From Geosiphon pyriformis (Eukaryota; Glomeromycota; Glomeromycetes; Archaeosporales; Geosiphonaceae): a stretch of 64,000 nucleotides of DNA. The notes under the pieces were generated by a model. That model made no database searches, had not been told where the DNA came from, and saw only the letters and a program-made list of their open reading frames with translations. Positions within the stretch are counted from its first letter, which is position 1, and every line of letters begins with the position of its first letter. Shown here piece after piece: positions 33,479-46,354 of the stretch. Location of the stretch: positions 605,187 through 669,186 of the forward strand of contig JAAOMT010000003.1 of NCBI GenBank assembly GCA_016748015.1. The letters run 5' to 3'. Position numbers and translations under genes: made by a program.

Positions 33479-34570
33479 ATATTAATATTATTATATCAAA
33501 AAATAATTTTATTACAGTATCTAAACTAAATTTAATTATAAACAATAGTTTTTTTTTTAAATAATAATAATAATAATAATAATATATTTATTAAAACTAA
33601 CTTTAATTAATTTTTGATTATTTATTAATATTTAATAGATTTTATCAGTTTTAAAAACAAAATAAAACACATTTATATATGTATTTTTATTTAATTAAAT
33701 AAAAATTAAATTATTTTTTGTTGTTTTTTAATATTGTTTTTAATAGTACTTAAAAAACAATTACTAATTATTTAAAATTTGTTAAATAAGTAATTTTTAT
33801 TTTAATATTTGGTGTTATTTTAAAATTAAATTGGTTTTTATTAAATTTTTATTTTAATTATTATCAAATTATATTAATTTCAAATTAATTTTAAAAAAAA
33901 TATTAAGTTGGTTTATATAAATTTTATTTTTTAAGTTTTTTTAAATACTGTTGTTAAAACTATTATTAATAATTTTATTTTTTTGATTACTTTTTAAAAA
34001 GTTTTTTATAATAGTTTTTGTTTTTTTTCTGTTGTTTTTTATAATATTTTTGTTAAATTAAAGCCTATTAACTTGTAAAAATATGTTATTATTTATTTTA
34101 AGAATTTTTTTTCTGTTATTATTATTTATATTTATTAGTTTATATTAATAAAAAAACAATATTAGAATTTTTTTTGTTTAATTATAAAGAAATTATTGTC
34201 TTAAAAAATAAAAAATTTTTTTTATAAATCTTTCTATTACAATAAAAATACTGACAAAAAAACCAAAAAGCTTAGTATAGTTACTATTATAATTAACATT
34301 TTTGTTAACTTTTTAAATTTTTGTACTTTAAAAGATAATAAACATATTTTATTTAGATTATAAAAAAGCAAAGTAAACAATTAAGTAGACAGTACAAATA
34401 ATGCTTTAAAAATTAATAGATTAGACAATTTAATTATTGAAAAAAACTTGTTATACTAATTCAAATAACTTGAAAAATAACAAAAACATAGATAATATTA
34501 TATTATATTATATTTAAACTACTATATATAATTTAATAAAATTACTGTATCTTTTTTATTATTATTATTA
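33479..34570. other. AT-rich decayed sequence, no identifiable gene
   Basis: Homopolymer-rich A/T sequence with a TAA microsatellite near 33,562-33,583 and no coding frame. It ends at the LINE-2 3' tail (AATAATAATAAAAAA on the minus strand). Confidence 0.4.
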
Positions 34571-34690
34571 ATGTTTAATAAGTGAAGTCCAAATGCTATC
34601 TAGTGCAATACATTATTCAAATGATCTAAACTAGGCACGAATCATGCTCTTACTACACATAACCAGCTACTCAGACCAGTCAAGACTACA

Positions 34691-37600
34691 CTAGACACCT
34701 ATATGAACCAAAACCTTGTCACAAGTACCAGAAAAAAACAAACAGGACTTATAAAACCTAAAACTGATGCCAAACGCTTTAGCAACTCCCAACAACCTAA
34801 CAATACTAAACAAAAACCACTCAAAAAAACCAAAAACAGAGACAGGAATGGAGCCATCACGTGGAATTAGCCTGTTTTTTTCCATAACAGCATGGTGTTT
34901 CACATGGACCAGCCAAATATCATCCTGGAATGCAATACAAAAATTGCACACAAAGTTCACCACATTAGTAGCCACCACTTTAGGGTCTTTAAAAGTGGAA
35001 ACAGATTCCTGATACCAATCTCTGAAAACAAAACCCTTGCACAGAGCTGCACCAGTCACAACATCAGATGTACAAGTAGACAACAACTGTGAAACACAAA
35101 AGAAAGAACGAGATAAACCAGAACAGGTCTTTCAAATTATGGCAAAAGTATTCATCAAACAAGAATGACCAGCTGCATCAAAGGAGCAGGAAAAGACATG
35201 ATCAGAAACCTTGACATCACCACAGAATAAACATGTCATGCTGGGATAATGTCTATCATACAGACACTTATGCATAACCACAGGAAGTTGGTGGTGCAAA
35301 GTCTTTATAAAGTAAGTCTAAAGGCCAGCCATTTGTGCACTAGTGGAACCAGCAGCCATGTGGGAATCAGAGTATCACACCAAAAAAAATCTAGACCAAT
35401 TGATATCACCACGTAAACCACCAACCACAACCTGAAAACCAGAGCCAACCTCCCAATATATTCAGTTAACAGACCGAAAAACATCATGAACAAAGTGTCT
35501 CAAATTACCAAAAACCACAGAATCACTACTTCTTAAAAAACACTCACCAATCCTATGAGATAGCCATCAAGAAGAGGAAGCTGCTGCCTTAGCAAGTGCA
35601 TCAGCTTACTTATTGCCTAAGACACCTGAATGACCCTTAATTTTGACCCAATTCATATTCAAATTCTTATTTTGAATAACATCAGTAATGTGGCAATGCT
35701 CGATCCAGCACTGATTCCTGAAATCAGGATGAATCAACAAAGACTCAGACTTACATGCATTCAAAGCTGCTTGGCTGTCTGAGAATAAGTCAACCGAACA
35801 AAAAAGAGGAATACACTCAAGTGCCAAAGCAATGGCCTGTAATTCTGCCAGTGTTGAGGAAACTATGCCAGACACCCTTATACCCAAACCCAAATGAATG
35901 TCCTCGAAAAAAGCAGCAGTACCAGTCTTTATACTTACAGTACCCAAACTACTTAAAGACCTATCTGTATACACAGATAGACTAACAGCAGCATTAGTGT
36001 TCAGCAGAACATCACAAACAACACCAAAATTGTGTGATTAAAGAACATCAAAAAGAGCATAACCATTCATAGAGGGAAAACAAACAGAAAAAGAAGAAAC
36101 AATACCACCAAGAAATTGTATAGAGAGATCAAACCAGAGAGGAACTGGGCCATAGGAGTTCAGTCTTTTCCAGCACTTGAAGATATTCCAACTAAAAACA
36201 GCACTGGCCCGGTCACATAACTGCTCCATGAAAGCAACACTGTAAAGGCAGAGTGAGGAAACATACTTGAAAAAACAATGCTTACCAAGAACAAGAGACA
36301 TAAGAGAACCACCACAAAAATGAAAAGTGCTAGGAAAAGAACCACCAAGAGACAAATCACATCCAGAAAGGATATGGACCACCCCAGCCAAAAAATTGTT
36401 TGTAGGACAGACCTTAATACAAACTGAAAATTGCAAAGAATGATGAGAATATCAACTGAGAATCTGAAAGTTATAAGATCTGTAAGAGAATAAGCAACCC
36501 AATAACCCAACAGAATTCACAAAGAAAACAACAGAAGCCGATTTGCTCTTAGCCTGAATTTGTTTGAAAGTTCTCAAACCATACAAAGAGGGATGATGGA
36601 GTGCATCATTGGGAAAGTTGAGCAGAAGGCCAGCCTTAGACTTCAAGCCTTTGCAAATCATGGCATCCCACTTATTATACACATTCAAAAGAACATAACT
36701 GAACTGCATCCTGTAGCAGACAATCAAAAAGAGTACAGCAGACACCAAATATGCAAACTGTTTATCTGAAACCACTTTTTTCAAAACAAGATTAGCAAAA
36801 AACCAAACATCTGAGTAAACTTTGACCAGACTAGGCCTCGACAATCTCTCAGTTGACAAAAAAATACCCAAATAATGATGACATTCCCCTTTTTTGACAA
36901 TGGAAATAGGTGAGCCATTGATAGTCAGATAAGAGTTCACAATCTGGCAGTTGATAGAAATGGCCACCATCTTGTCATTATTTATTGAAATATCATTAAA
37001 CCTGAAAAACTCACTAGCAATATCAAGGATGTATTGTATAGCAGCCTGGCTGTTACCAACCCAAATTGTATCATTGACAAAAACACCGGTGGCAAAAAAT
37101 AATGTCAATTTGGCCTGAGGATCCGCTTAGCCAGTTTTGGATATAAAATGGAAATTCAATCTGTATCTACACATACTCTCCTGTCTCTTGACTTCACACA
37201 AAAGCAAATCATAGAAGATGCATCAAAGAAGAGGTGAGAAAACTTCTCCTTGGTCCAATCCATTATGAACATGATACCCATCAGTTAAGCCAAAATCAGT
37301 CATCACCCTATTGATGCACCCATTGTAAATACTACCAAAAAATCTTATAAACTTGTTACACATTTTAATTCTAACCAAACTTCTCCTGAGATGTTCCCAA
37401 CCAACTAAGTCATAAGCCTTGTGCATGTTCTGCAAAACCAACCAGAGTTTTCAGTTCTTCTTTAAGACATCTTCAACAACAGAACCAATGGTGAAAATGT
37501 GGGACTGTGTTGTCATACCTTTTAGAACAGAAAAATTGTCCTTACGAAGAACATCAAACGTACTGCAAGCTGAGGAAATCCTATCCAAAAAGACCTTGGA

Positions 37601-39380
37601 AAGAATCTTGTAGACCGTTTCAATCAAAGCAATAGGATGGGTGTTTGTAAGAACTCCCTCTCATTCATAAGGTTTCAGAATCATCAAGACCTAAGCTTTC
37701 CTCCAAGATCCAGGAACCAATTCACCAACCAAGCAAAAGTTCAAAAGCACTAGAAGCATATCCAAAACTGACTTGTCACATCATTTCTACAATTCATTAG
37801 AGATGCCAGAAAGTCCAGTAGTTTTCTTATCAGGAAGCTCCTTGACAATGGCAGACATCTTATCAAAACTAACAGAACACATAACCCCAGAAAAAACACT
37901 ATTAAACACATAATCTAAAGACTGATATTAGTGGGCCCAATTGTCGAAAACATCAGATACCATTCTGCATTTTTTGGTCCACCCTTCCATGATCTTATCT
38001 ATCTTAGGCTTGACCAAATCAGATTCCAAAATCAACTTATTCTTCACAACAAGATAATCTAAGACCACTTTGCAGAAGGGATGCTCCAACACACCCTTGA
38101 TGGTGTGGCCTTTGTCCAGCTCAAAACTCTCCATCCTTTTATTAATGACTTGCTTGATAGATGATTCCTCAGTGCGTTTGGATTCCAATAACTTAGAAGA
38201 GCAATACAACTTTCTTGCTTTAGCCAGTGCAGAGTGAATGACATCAAAATTAGAACCTAAAAGTAAAAGGGACTTTACTGCCAATGCACCAATGGAATCG
38301 AGTCTGTCCCATATCTCGAGCAAAAAAACAAAATCATCACTAAAAACCAAACATAAAGCCCTAACCAATTTAGATACCAGCAATTCCAGCTTATGAAATC
38401 TGAATGATATCTTGGTAAAAACACTATTAAAACTCTTAAACCACTTTTTTTTGAATGTTCCATCTGCTGAAAGAACCATAATCTTGTGAATAATGTTCTA
38501 CATAGCATTCAAATCCGAAAATTTACTGGCCGAAGAGAACTCATTCAAAAACATTGCAGCATTGACCACTGTAAACACTCAAAACTCACACCATTTAGTA
38601 TCATTCGCATTTTTGACATTGAATTTCCAACAATCTTTATTTGCTTGTTTGCACAACGAAATCAGATGAACATCAAGCAAGCCACCCAAATCCACAGAGA
38701 CAGAAACAGCCTTGTGGTCAGTATCAAAATGGTCCATAACATCAGCCACACCATGATCCACAATTGTATTAACCAGATTTAAAGAAACGAACAAATAATT
38801 ATTTGTTTTTAATACATCATGAGAATTACTCTAAGTAGATGTCTTCACAACAGGACTCCCATTTAGAGAATTCACCAAACCCAAATCAAAGCATTTTTTA
38901 TAATTAGCACACCTACGAGACCTGTCCTCATTAAAATTACTGCCAAGAATAACGAAGGATGAATCATTCATGGCCTTAGCAATTAGAGAGTTGATGTCAC
39001 CAGCTTGAAAAAACCTGACCACCAAAGAGGCACCAGCATAAAGCCCCAAAATCAAAACTGAAAGCTTGTTTTTGAAAAGCAGCCTGATAAAGATGAGCTG
39101 GCCAGGCACCTCAGAAATCTTGCAAACATGCTTCACCAAAGAATTGGTCATAACAACAGCCACACCAGCACCCAGATAACCAGAATCCAGACCAGAAATA
39201 CACACTCACACACCATCAAATCTATTGGCAATCCAGGGGCGAATCTTCCCTTTTAATTTTGATTCAGTAAAAATAGAAATCAAATTGTCCATGTTTTTGT
39301 GCCAACAAATAACATCATCCTGCTTGGCAAGATTGTTCATCCTGTAAATATTACACATGGCAATCTTCCAAACAAAATCT
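34691..39380 (-). pseudogene. LINE-2 ORF2 (APE endonuclease, RT, RNase H, zinc finger), broken
   Basis: From the N-terminus: endonuclease with TESKLKGK, GSNFNEDRS and DTDHKAV (39,360-38,580); a middle zone (38,479-37,928); RT with PIALIETVYK, AYDLVGWEHL and GLDQGEVFSPLL, and the palm motif FVNDTIWV at 37,062-37,085 (first Asp changed to Asn); RNase H at 35,974-35,606 with YTDRSLSSLG (TDG changed to TDR), TLAELQAIALALE, FSDSQAAL and KGHSG; and a CLFCGDVKVSDHVFSC knuckle near 35,200-35,250. The final 131-codon segment ends at the TAG from which the hL 3' tails are homologous. ORF2 would make and insert the cDNA. Stops separate the domains, so it is a recent pseudogene. Confidence 0.85.
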
Positions 39381-39384
39381 GTTA

Positions 39385-41266
39385 TTAAGAAAGGGGTTTG
39401 AGAAGCACACCACTAGTCAGAATTGAATCATCAAACCTTGCTGTTAGACTTAAAACTGAAGCAGAAAGTTCTTCCAACATATTTTCCAACCTTTTTACCT
39501 TAAAAGAGGCAGAAGAAACCAAAATTGCAGCAGTATTACCACTAGTGGCCCCACCCAAGCCCTCTCCCATCACTACATCATCCACTTGATCCTGTGATAA
39601 GGGGGTTACCGACAGCTGACATCCAAGGCTAGGCTGAGAAACTGCTAGCACGAATAAGTCCAACCTTTTAGCCAACTCACCAATTTGCCTCACAAAGTTG
39701 GCAATACTGCTTTCCAGAACTGCAAATCTTATTTCCAAATTATTCATAACAAAAAGAGTAGGCTTCATCTCCAAAAAGGAGCCAGCATTTACCAAACCAT
39801 TTCGAACAGGGGAAGGAGGAAAAGAAGACCCACCAACAATCTTGGCCCACAAAACTCCACCAAAAGAGACAGAATGAGCAACAGATGCTGAACACTTGGC
39901 GTAAATGGCCGCCAATCTGTCTTTATCTGCATCTGACAAAATTCAATGTGGCAAGCCACTAGAAAAAAATTTTCCACCTGAAACACAGTCCAGAGATATA
40001 TGACCCAGTTTCTCACACTTTGTACACATAGCAAAGCCAAGATAGAACCAACAAAATGAGTATCTTCTAACACAGATGTGGTTCTTATGATGGCATCTAA
40101 TAATTCAGCTGACTCAAAACAAACAATGGCACATTTGGCCCAGGCATATGTAACCAGATGGTGATCAATCACACAAGTTTTTTCACCCACAGAACCAATG
40201 AAGTCTTAAACATCGTGAGCATTTGTTTTCACTGAAAGAGTGTAGAGCAGCACTTTATAATGATCTCTCATATCTCATGTCAATTTGTTTAAATCTGATC
40301 TGGCAACATGTACCACATCTTTCCCAATTAAGATGGACCACCTAGCCACCAAAAGATCTGCTTGATTCCACTCCTCAAATTTCACAATCACTTTTTACTA
40401 CAGCCTTACCAACTGTATCTTGATTGACTTAATCATACCAAATTCAGATAGCACAGTGTGCACAGTCTCAGCTGATGTTCTCACTGGAATTTTTTTTAGC
40501 ACCACAGTCTAATCTGAGTGACCAGTCAATTTTTTGAGATTGGTGTTCACCAAGATTTTCACATCAGCAGCCAATTTGGTAGTTTTCATTAAACTAGATT
40601 CAGAAATGAATGTCACCCAGATGATCCCAGAAAATTTTGAGGAGGTAGAGGCCCCTCCAAAACCATTGATTTTTGAAAATAATTTCCTGACCACAGCTAG
40701 CTTGTCCTGAGCAGATTTTCCAGAAATATTAATCAGATCAATATCCAAAGCAAAAGACTTTCTAGCAGACACATTGACTAATTTTTTGAAAGGGAGGGAA
40801 GCACCACAGATTCATCCAGGAAAATGTTATCATTATCATCGTTGCCCAGAAAGTTAATTTTGCCCAAAGGCTTGCCCAAAGCCTGCTTGGCAACCAATCT
40901 CGAACTCTTTGGCATTTGGTTACTGTCTATTTCTTCAAGAACATCTCTCTCTCCATAATCCACACTAGTTTTCTTAATCAAGAACTTCCCCTCTATATCT
41001 ATACTGTCTGATTCAGTAGTATCACCAGCTTCAGACCCCCAAGAACCACCAACTGGTTGATCAGATAAAATCATTCCATGAACAACACTATCTTTTAGAA
41101 CACCCCCTTTTCTTTTTTTTTTAGAGGCAACATCTTTGCTAACAGTATTCTTACTAAAGTCTTTGACAGACTTCTTCATTGCAGCCATACTGAGACCAAC
41201 AATGGTTTCATAGTCAAGCAGAAATGGTTTTGATTTATTGTACTGAATTGTAAAAACTTCTTTCAA
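39385..41266 (-). pseudogene. LINE-2 ORF1 (RNA-binding, CCHC), broken
   Basis: Open segments 41,266-40,778, 40,772-40,509, 40,190-39,789 and 39,939-39,385 together cover the whole protein. Layout: acidic/Ser-rich N-terminus with a Lys/Arg cluster; an IFLDESVVLPSLSK block; an RRM-like zone; a CCHC knuckle CTKCEKLGHISLDC (about 39,985-40,026); and a heptad-rich C-terminus (RLENMLEELSASVLSLTARF) likely to be a coiled coil for multimerisation. A frameshift lies at about 40,778. It ends just before the endonuclease start of ORF2, a close spacing that may indicate reinitiation. Confidence 0.8.
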
Positions 41267-41320
41267 AAAACTTTTGACTCTTTTTTAGAAATTTGGAATG
41301 AAGAAGAGAAAGAAGTTTTT

Positions 41321-41561
41321 TCCAATAAAATTCCTGTATCTTTTTGTAATTATTATATAAATATATTAGTTATTTTTGGAAAAAATTTAAGTAATAAATT
41401 AAAAATTTTTATTTTATTAAATAAATAATTTTAAAAAGCTTTAATTTCTTTAAAATTTTATAAGATTATTTAATTAATGTTTGTTTTTAAAATTAATCTT
41501 AATTAAACTAAAAATTTAGCTATTAATAAAAAATTTTTGATTAATGTTAATTTTTTTTATT
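41321..41561. other. Spacer between LINE-2 and LINE-3
   Basis: A/T-rich sequence without a recognisable gene. It separates the LINE-2 5' end from the LINE-3 3' A-rich tail, so it is target DNA or a decayed fragment. Confidence 0.5.
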
Positions 41562-41689
41562 AGTTTAATAAGTGAAGCCCAATCACTATCTAATACAATA
41601 CAATTATCTAAATTTCTAAATTAAATGTGATTCATGCTTTTGCTACATGTGACTAACCATTCAGCCAATTAAGACTACACTATACAACT

Positions 41690-44600
41690 ATATTCACTAT
41701 AACTCTGCTAGCAGCACCAATGAAAAACAAATGGCCAATACTCAGGCCAAAGTTGGTGGCATAATCTTTCTCAATTCTTAACAAATAAGCAACACTACCT
41801 GAAATCATAGCAAAAAAATCTTAAATGATATCATACAAAAACTCATTCACACATAGCAACTCATAATACTCCATTTTAGCTTAAAGTTTTGAATTAGGCA
41901 CCCAAATTTGCTCCCTATGGCCAGCAACCATACTCCAAACAAATTCGACCAGATTAGACATTATAAGCTTAGTATCCACAAAAAATACTTTAGCATCTGT
42001 CAATCAATCTTCAAACACAAAACTCTTGCACAAAATTGTATAAAGACTAACATCAGAAACAGAAGAGGTCAAAGACTGTAGAACTGCAAACGATGACAAG
42101 GTTGCCTTAATAAGAGATTCCAAAGAGAAGAATGCTCACTTAATAAGCTTTGATGTATTGAAAAGTCCAAGTCACAAACAAAATTATGATCTGAGAAATC
42201 TACTTCTTCGCAATATACACATAACATACTAGGATAACTTCAATCATATAAGTAATAGCCACAAACAGTCTTCCGTGTAAAGCTTTCATCAAATATATGC
42301 ACAAACTAACAGTGGTTTTGCTTGTATATTTTGCAGACATGTGAGAGTCAGGATACCAAACTGAGACAATATAAACCCAATTTATGTTGCCAACCCATGA
42401 AGGATCCACAATGCTCAAGCCAGGTCCAAATTTCCATTGAAAACATCTAACAGTATCATTTGTAGTTCTAATAAAGTGGTGTGCATTGCCAGAAATCATC
42501 TTACAATTCATTATTAAGATTTTTTTTTGATGTTTACTAAAAAAATAAGCCTTAATAATGTGGCCAGATTATCCAAACAATCAGCATGCTCATTGTCTAA
42601 CACACCAGAGTGATCTTTCACCTTCATTCAAGTGACAGAAATGTTTTTATATTTGACCAAATTGCTAATATAATGGTGTTCTATCCAGCACTTATTGCAA
42701 AAATCAGGAACCACCAATCTCAACTCAGCCTGACAAGCATCCAAGAAAGCCTGACTGTTAGAAAAAACTGTAATATTTGAGAAAGCTGGAATGCACTTGA
42801 GAACCAGTACAACAGTCTGCATTTTAGCTAGAGTAGACAATAGCAAACCATAGATCTTCACACCTATGTGCAAACCCAGATCAAAAAAATAGGCAGCAGT
42901 CCTTCTAACAGCATTAAAAGTACCAAAGCCTTTAACAGAACCATTAGTATAAACTGAAATCATCAGCAAAAAGGCATCTTTCAAACTAAAATAGATAAAA
43001 CCAAAGCTGTCTGTATTAGAAACATCCAACTTGAAAGGGAATTCAAAAGTGGGAGAGGAACTTTTAACCAAACCACCACTCTTGATAAAATCTGAAACCA
43101 GTATAAACCATAATGGAACTAGACCTCTGGGATCCATTTGTTTCCAATGGTGAAAATCCTTTCAATTAAAACATTCTCCATGACTATTCAATAATTAGTC
43201 TGCAAAAATGATCCCAAAATGCTTTAGTGATCTGCAAATCTGGAGATACAGCATCTGGCCCAAAACATTCAAAACAGAAAAACCATGCTTGAGATGAAAA
43301 GCATTGGGCAAGCTATTAGCTAAAAAAATCTCATTATGCAAAAAAATTTTAGTAATACCAGCCAGAAAATTGTTCATCAGATTGACCATTAACTTAACAG
43401 GAAATTAAAGAGAGTTTTGAAGTATCCAGCCCAAAACCTGCAAATCCATTGACCTATGCCTAAACAGTTGACTTATTAACTCTTTATTATTAGCAAACTG
43501 TAACACTGATGAGACTTTTGCCTCTGTCTGAATCTGTTCAAAGAACTTCAAATTGTACAAAGAAGGATGGTGCACCACTTCATTAAAAAAATCTCTAGGC
43601 AAACCAGCCTTAGATTTCAACCTCTTCCTAATTATATGGTCTTATTTTTCACATGTGCTTTTATTGATGAAGCTAAATTGAGTTCTATATTCTACTATGG
43701 ACTGTAAAACAGTTGATACCAAATAAGAGAACTGCTTATTCATGATAGCTTTGTGCAAAACCATGAATGAAAAAAACTTGACATCTGAATTTACCTTCTT
43801 TAAACTCAGACCAGAAAGATCTTTATTTAACAGAAAAATACCCAAATACTGATAAGTCTTACCAGCCTTTGTGATTGAAATTGAAGACCCACTTACTTCT
43901 AAGAAAATATTTCTGGTTCTTGGGTTGATAAGAATGGCAACTGTTTTTTTTGTGTTAATCGATATATTCATTAATTCAAAGAACTTATTAGCAATGTTCA
44001 AAATGTTTTGTGTCACTGTATAACAATTGTCAACCCAAATGGTATTATCCATGAAAGCACCAGCAGCCAAATAAGAAATCAAACTAGTATTTGACTTAAT
44101 TCTGCCCATTCTGGCCACAAATTTGAAATTGACCTGATACCTGAAAAATGACTTATGCTTTTTCATCTTGTACAACAGAGGATTATAAAAAATTCTCCAC
44201 AGAAGAGAAGAAAAAACTTCCCTTTGGTCCAGACTATTGTGAACTTTATAATCCTTGAACAAACCAAAGTCTATTATAACTCTATTCATGCAGTCATTGT
44301 AAATACTACCAAAAAACCTGACAAACTTTTTACACCTTTTGATTCTCTCCAAACTACTTTTCAAATGTAACCAGTCCACTAAATCATAAGCTTTGCACAT
44401 GTCCTGAAGTACCAGCAAAGTTCCCTGCTCTTTTTTAAAGCATTTTCCACAACAGACTTTATAACAAAGATAGGGGACTAAGTAGAAGTGCCTTTCAACA
44501 CCAAAAAGTTGTTTTCACACAAAATATTGTGTGTGCTATAAGCTTTTGAAATACAATCAGACAGAATCTTTGAGAGAATTTTCCTAGAAGTTTCAATAAG

Positions 44601-46350
44601 AGCAATAAGTCTGGTGTTTGTTAGAACTCCTTCTTACTTATAAGGTTTTGGAATCATGGATATCCAGGCTTTTTTCTATACATCCAGAACAGATTCACAT
44701 ACCAAACACAAGTTAAGCAGACACAAAAGAAGGATCAAGACAAACTTATCACAATGTTTCTATATTTCATTAGAGATACTAGACAAACCAGCAGCTTTGC
44801 CATCAAAAAGATCTTTGACCACTGATGAAAACTCATCAAAATTAATATGCTTTATCATACCAGAAAATGCACTATTATCAACATAATTGAGATGAGAAAA
44901 TTGTTCTTGCCAATGGGAAGGAACAGAAGATTTGACTGTGTATTTCCTAGTCCAATTTTCCATAATTGAATCCACTTTGCTCTTAACCAAATTGGGATCT
45001 AAAACCAAATCTCCATTATTAACCAGATAATTCAATATAACTTTTTTGAAAGGCTTCTCCAATACACTCTTAATCATTTGATCTTTGTTGTCTGCAAAAG
45101 CTTCTATGTACTTAGCAATGGATGCTCAGATTCATGAATTCTTAGTAGCCTTAAAGTCCAAAAACTTGTGAGACCTATACAATTTTCTAAAACAAGCCAG
45201 TAATTGTTCAATCAACATTTTGTTATGACTATTGCCCAAAGAGCTCTTAAACTCCACAGCTTGATCGAAGTTCAAGTCAACTTATTTATTAACTAAAGCC
45301 TAAAATCTTTCCAAATTTTCTGACTTATATGCATTCAAAATTTTTGCCACCAAAAGTTTTAACTTGTAAAATCTAGAAGATGTAGCAATTCTGATTAATC
45401 TGCTATTTCTGGACCATGTTTTTACAAAAGTAGCTTCTGCTGTAGAGCATACCACTTGACAAAGCAATATTCACATTCCATTAATATTATCTTTAGTTCT
45501 GTGATATTCAAAATCATCAGCAGTCTTTGAAGCAGCAGCCAATAATGTGTTTCCAAATTTTTTCTAAATCTTATTACCAATGTCACTGACTTTGTATCTC
45601 CATTTTTTTTTTGTAGTCTGTTTGCATATCAAAGTAAGCTGAAAATTGAGAAGGCCTCCCAAACCAATGTCCACTGACATGACCAAATGGTCAGAATCAA
45701 AAAATTCATCTGAACAGTAAACTCTTTGGTTAAAAGAAGAACTGCAAAGACCATCACTAACTAAAATAAAGTCTATACACTTCTGAACACTCCTCGAATT
45801 GGACTATGTGAGACACCTGTGCAAAAAAAAACCATGTAAAGAATCAAGCAAACCCAGATCCAAACATTTCTTGAAGCTTACACTGTGACCAGAATTATTT
45901 TCATTAAAGTCACCACCAAAAACAACAAATATACTGCTATTTAAGGCCTTAACCACCATTGAATTGATAATATGTGAGTAAGCCAGCCTTTTCTCCAAAG
46001 TAGCCCCTACATACAAGCCCAAAACTATCACTGAAAGTTTGTTCTTGAAAAGCAACTTTACAGAAATAAGTTGACCAGACACCTCAGAAACTCCACACAT
46101 GTGCTTCGCTAAAAAAGCATCCATGATTATGGCAACACCTAAACCCAAATAACCAAAATCTAAACCAGAGATGAACACTCGAACACCATTAAATTTATTT
46201 ATAATCTATAGACAAACTTTGCCTTTCAACTTTGTTTTAGTAGCCACAAAGATTACATTGCCTATATTTTTGTATTATTGAATGATATATTCCTGTTTGG
46301 CAGAATTGTTCATGCCTCTAACATTATATGTAGCCACTTTCCACACCAAA
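41690..46350 (-). pseudogene. LINE-3 ORF2 (endonuclease, RT, RNase H), broken
   Basis: The endonuclease begins with ATYNVRGMNNSAKQ (about 46,296-46,340), then VFISGLDFGYLG, an intact GGDFNENNS (about 45,905-45,925) and DSDHLVMSVD. RT (45,077-43,642) has MVLQDMCKAYDLV-like and LDQREVFSSLLW segments; its palm motif reads FMDNTIWV (44,036-44,060), the second Asp changed to Asn. RNase H lies in 43,137-42,628 (VYTNGSVKGFG, TLAKMQTVVLVLK, VFSNSQAFLDA), with the catalytic Asp and Glu changed to Asn and Lys. The C-terminal zone (42,511-41,690) is stop-ridden. Not functional. Confidence 0.83.
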
Positions 46351-46354
46351 CCAC

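Larger units (their letters stand above)
34571..41320 (-). mobile_element. LINE-2: full-length RNase H-bearing LINE, best preserved of three
   Basis: About 6.75 kb with leader, ORF1, ORF2 (EN-RT-RNase H-zinc zone) and a 3' UTR. Its 5' end (AACTTCTTTCTCTTCTTCATTCC on the minus strand) and 3' end match LINE-1 and LINE-3. It keeps much higher GC than LINE-1 and has several long open segments, although stops and at least one frameshift (near 40,778) interrupt both ORFs. It lies 240 bp from LINE-3, same orientation. Confidence 0.88.
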
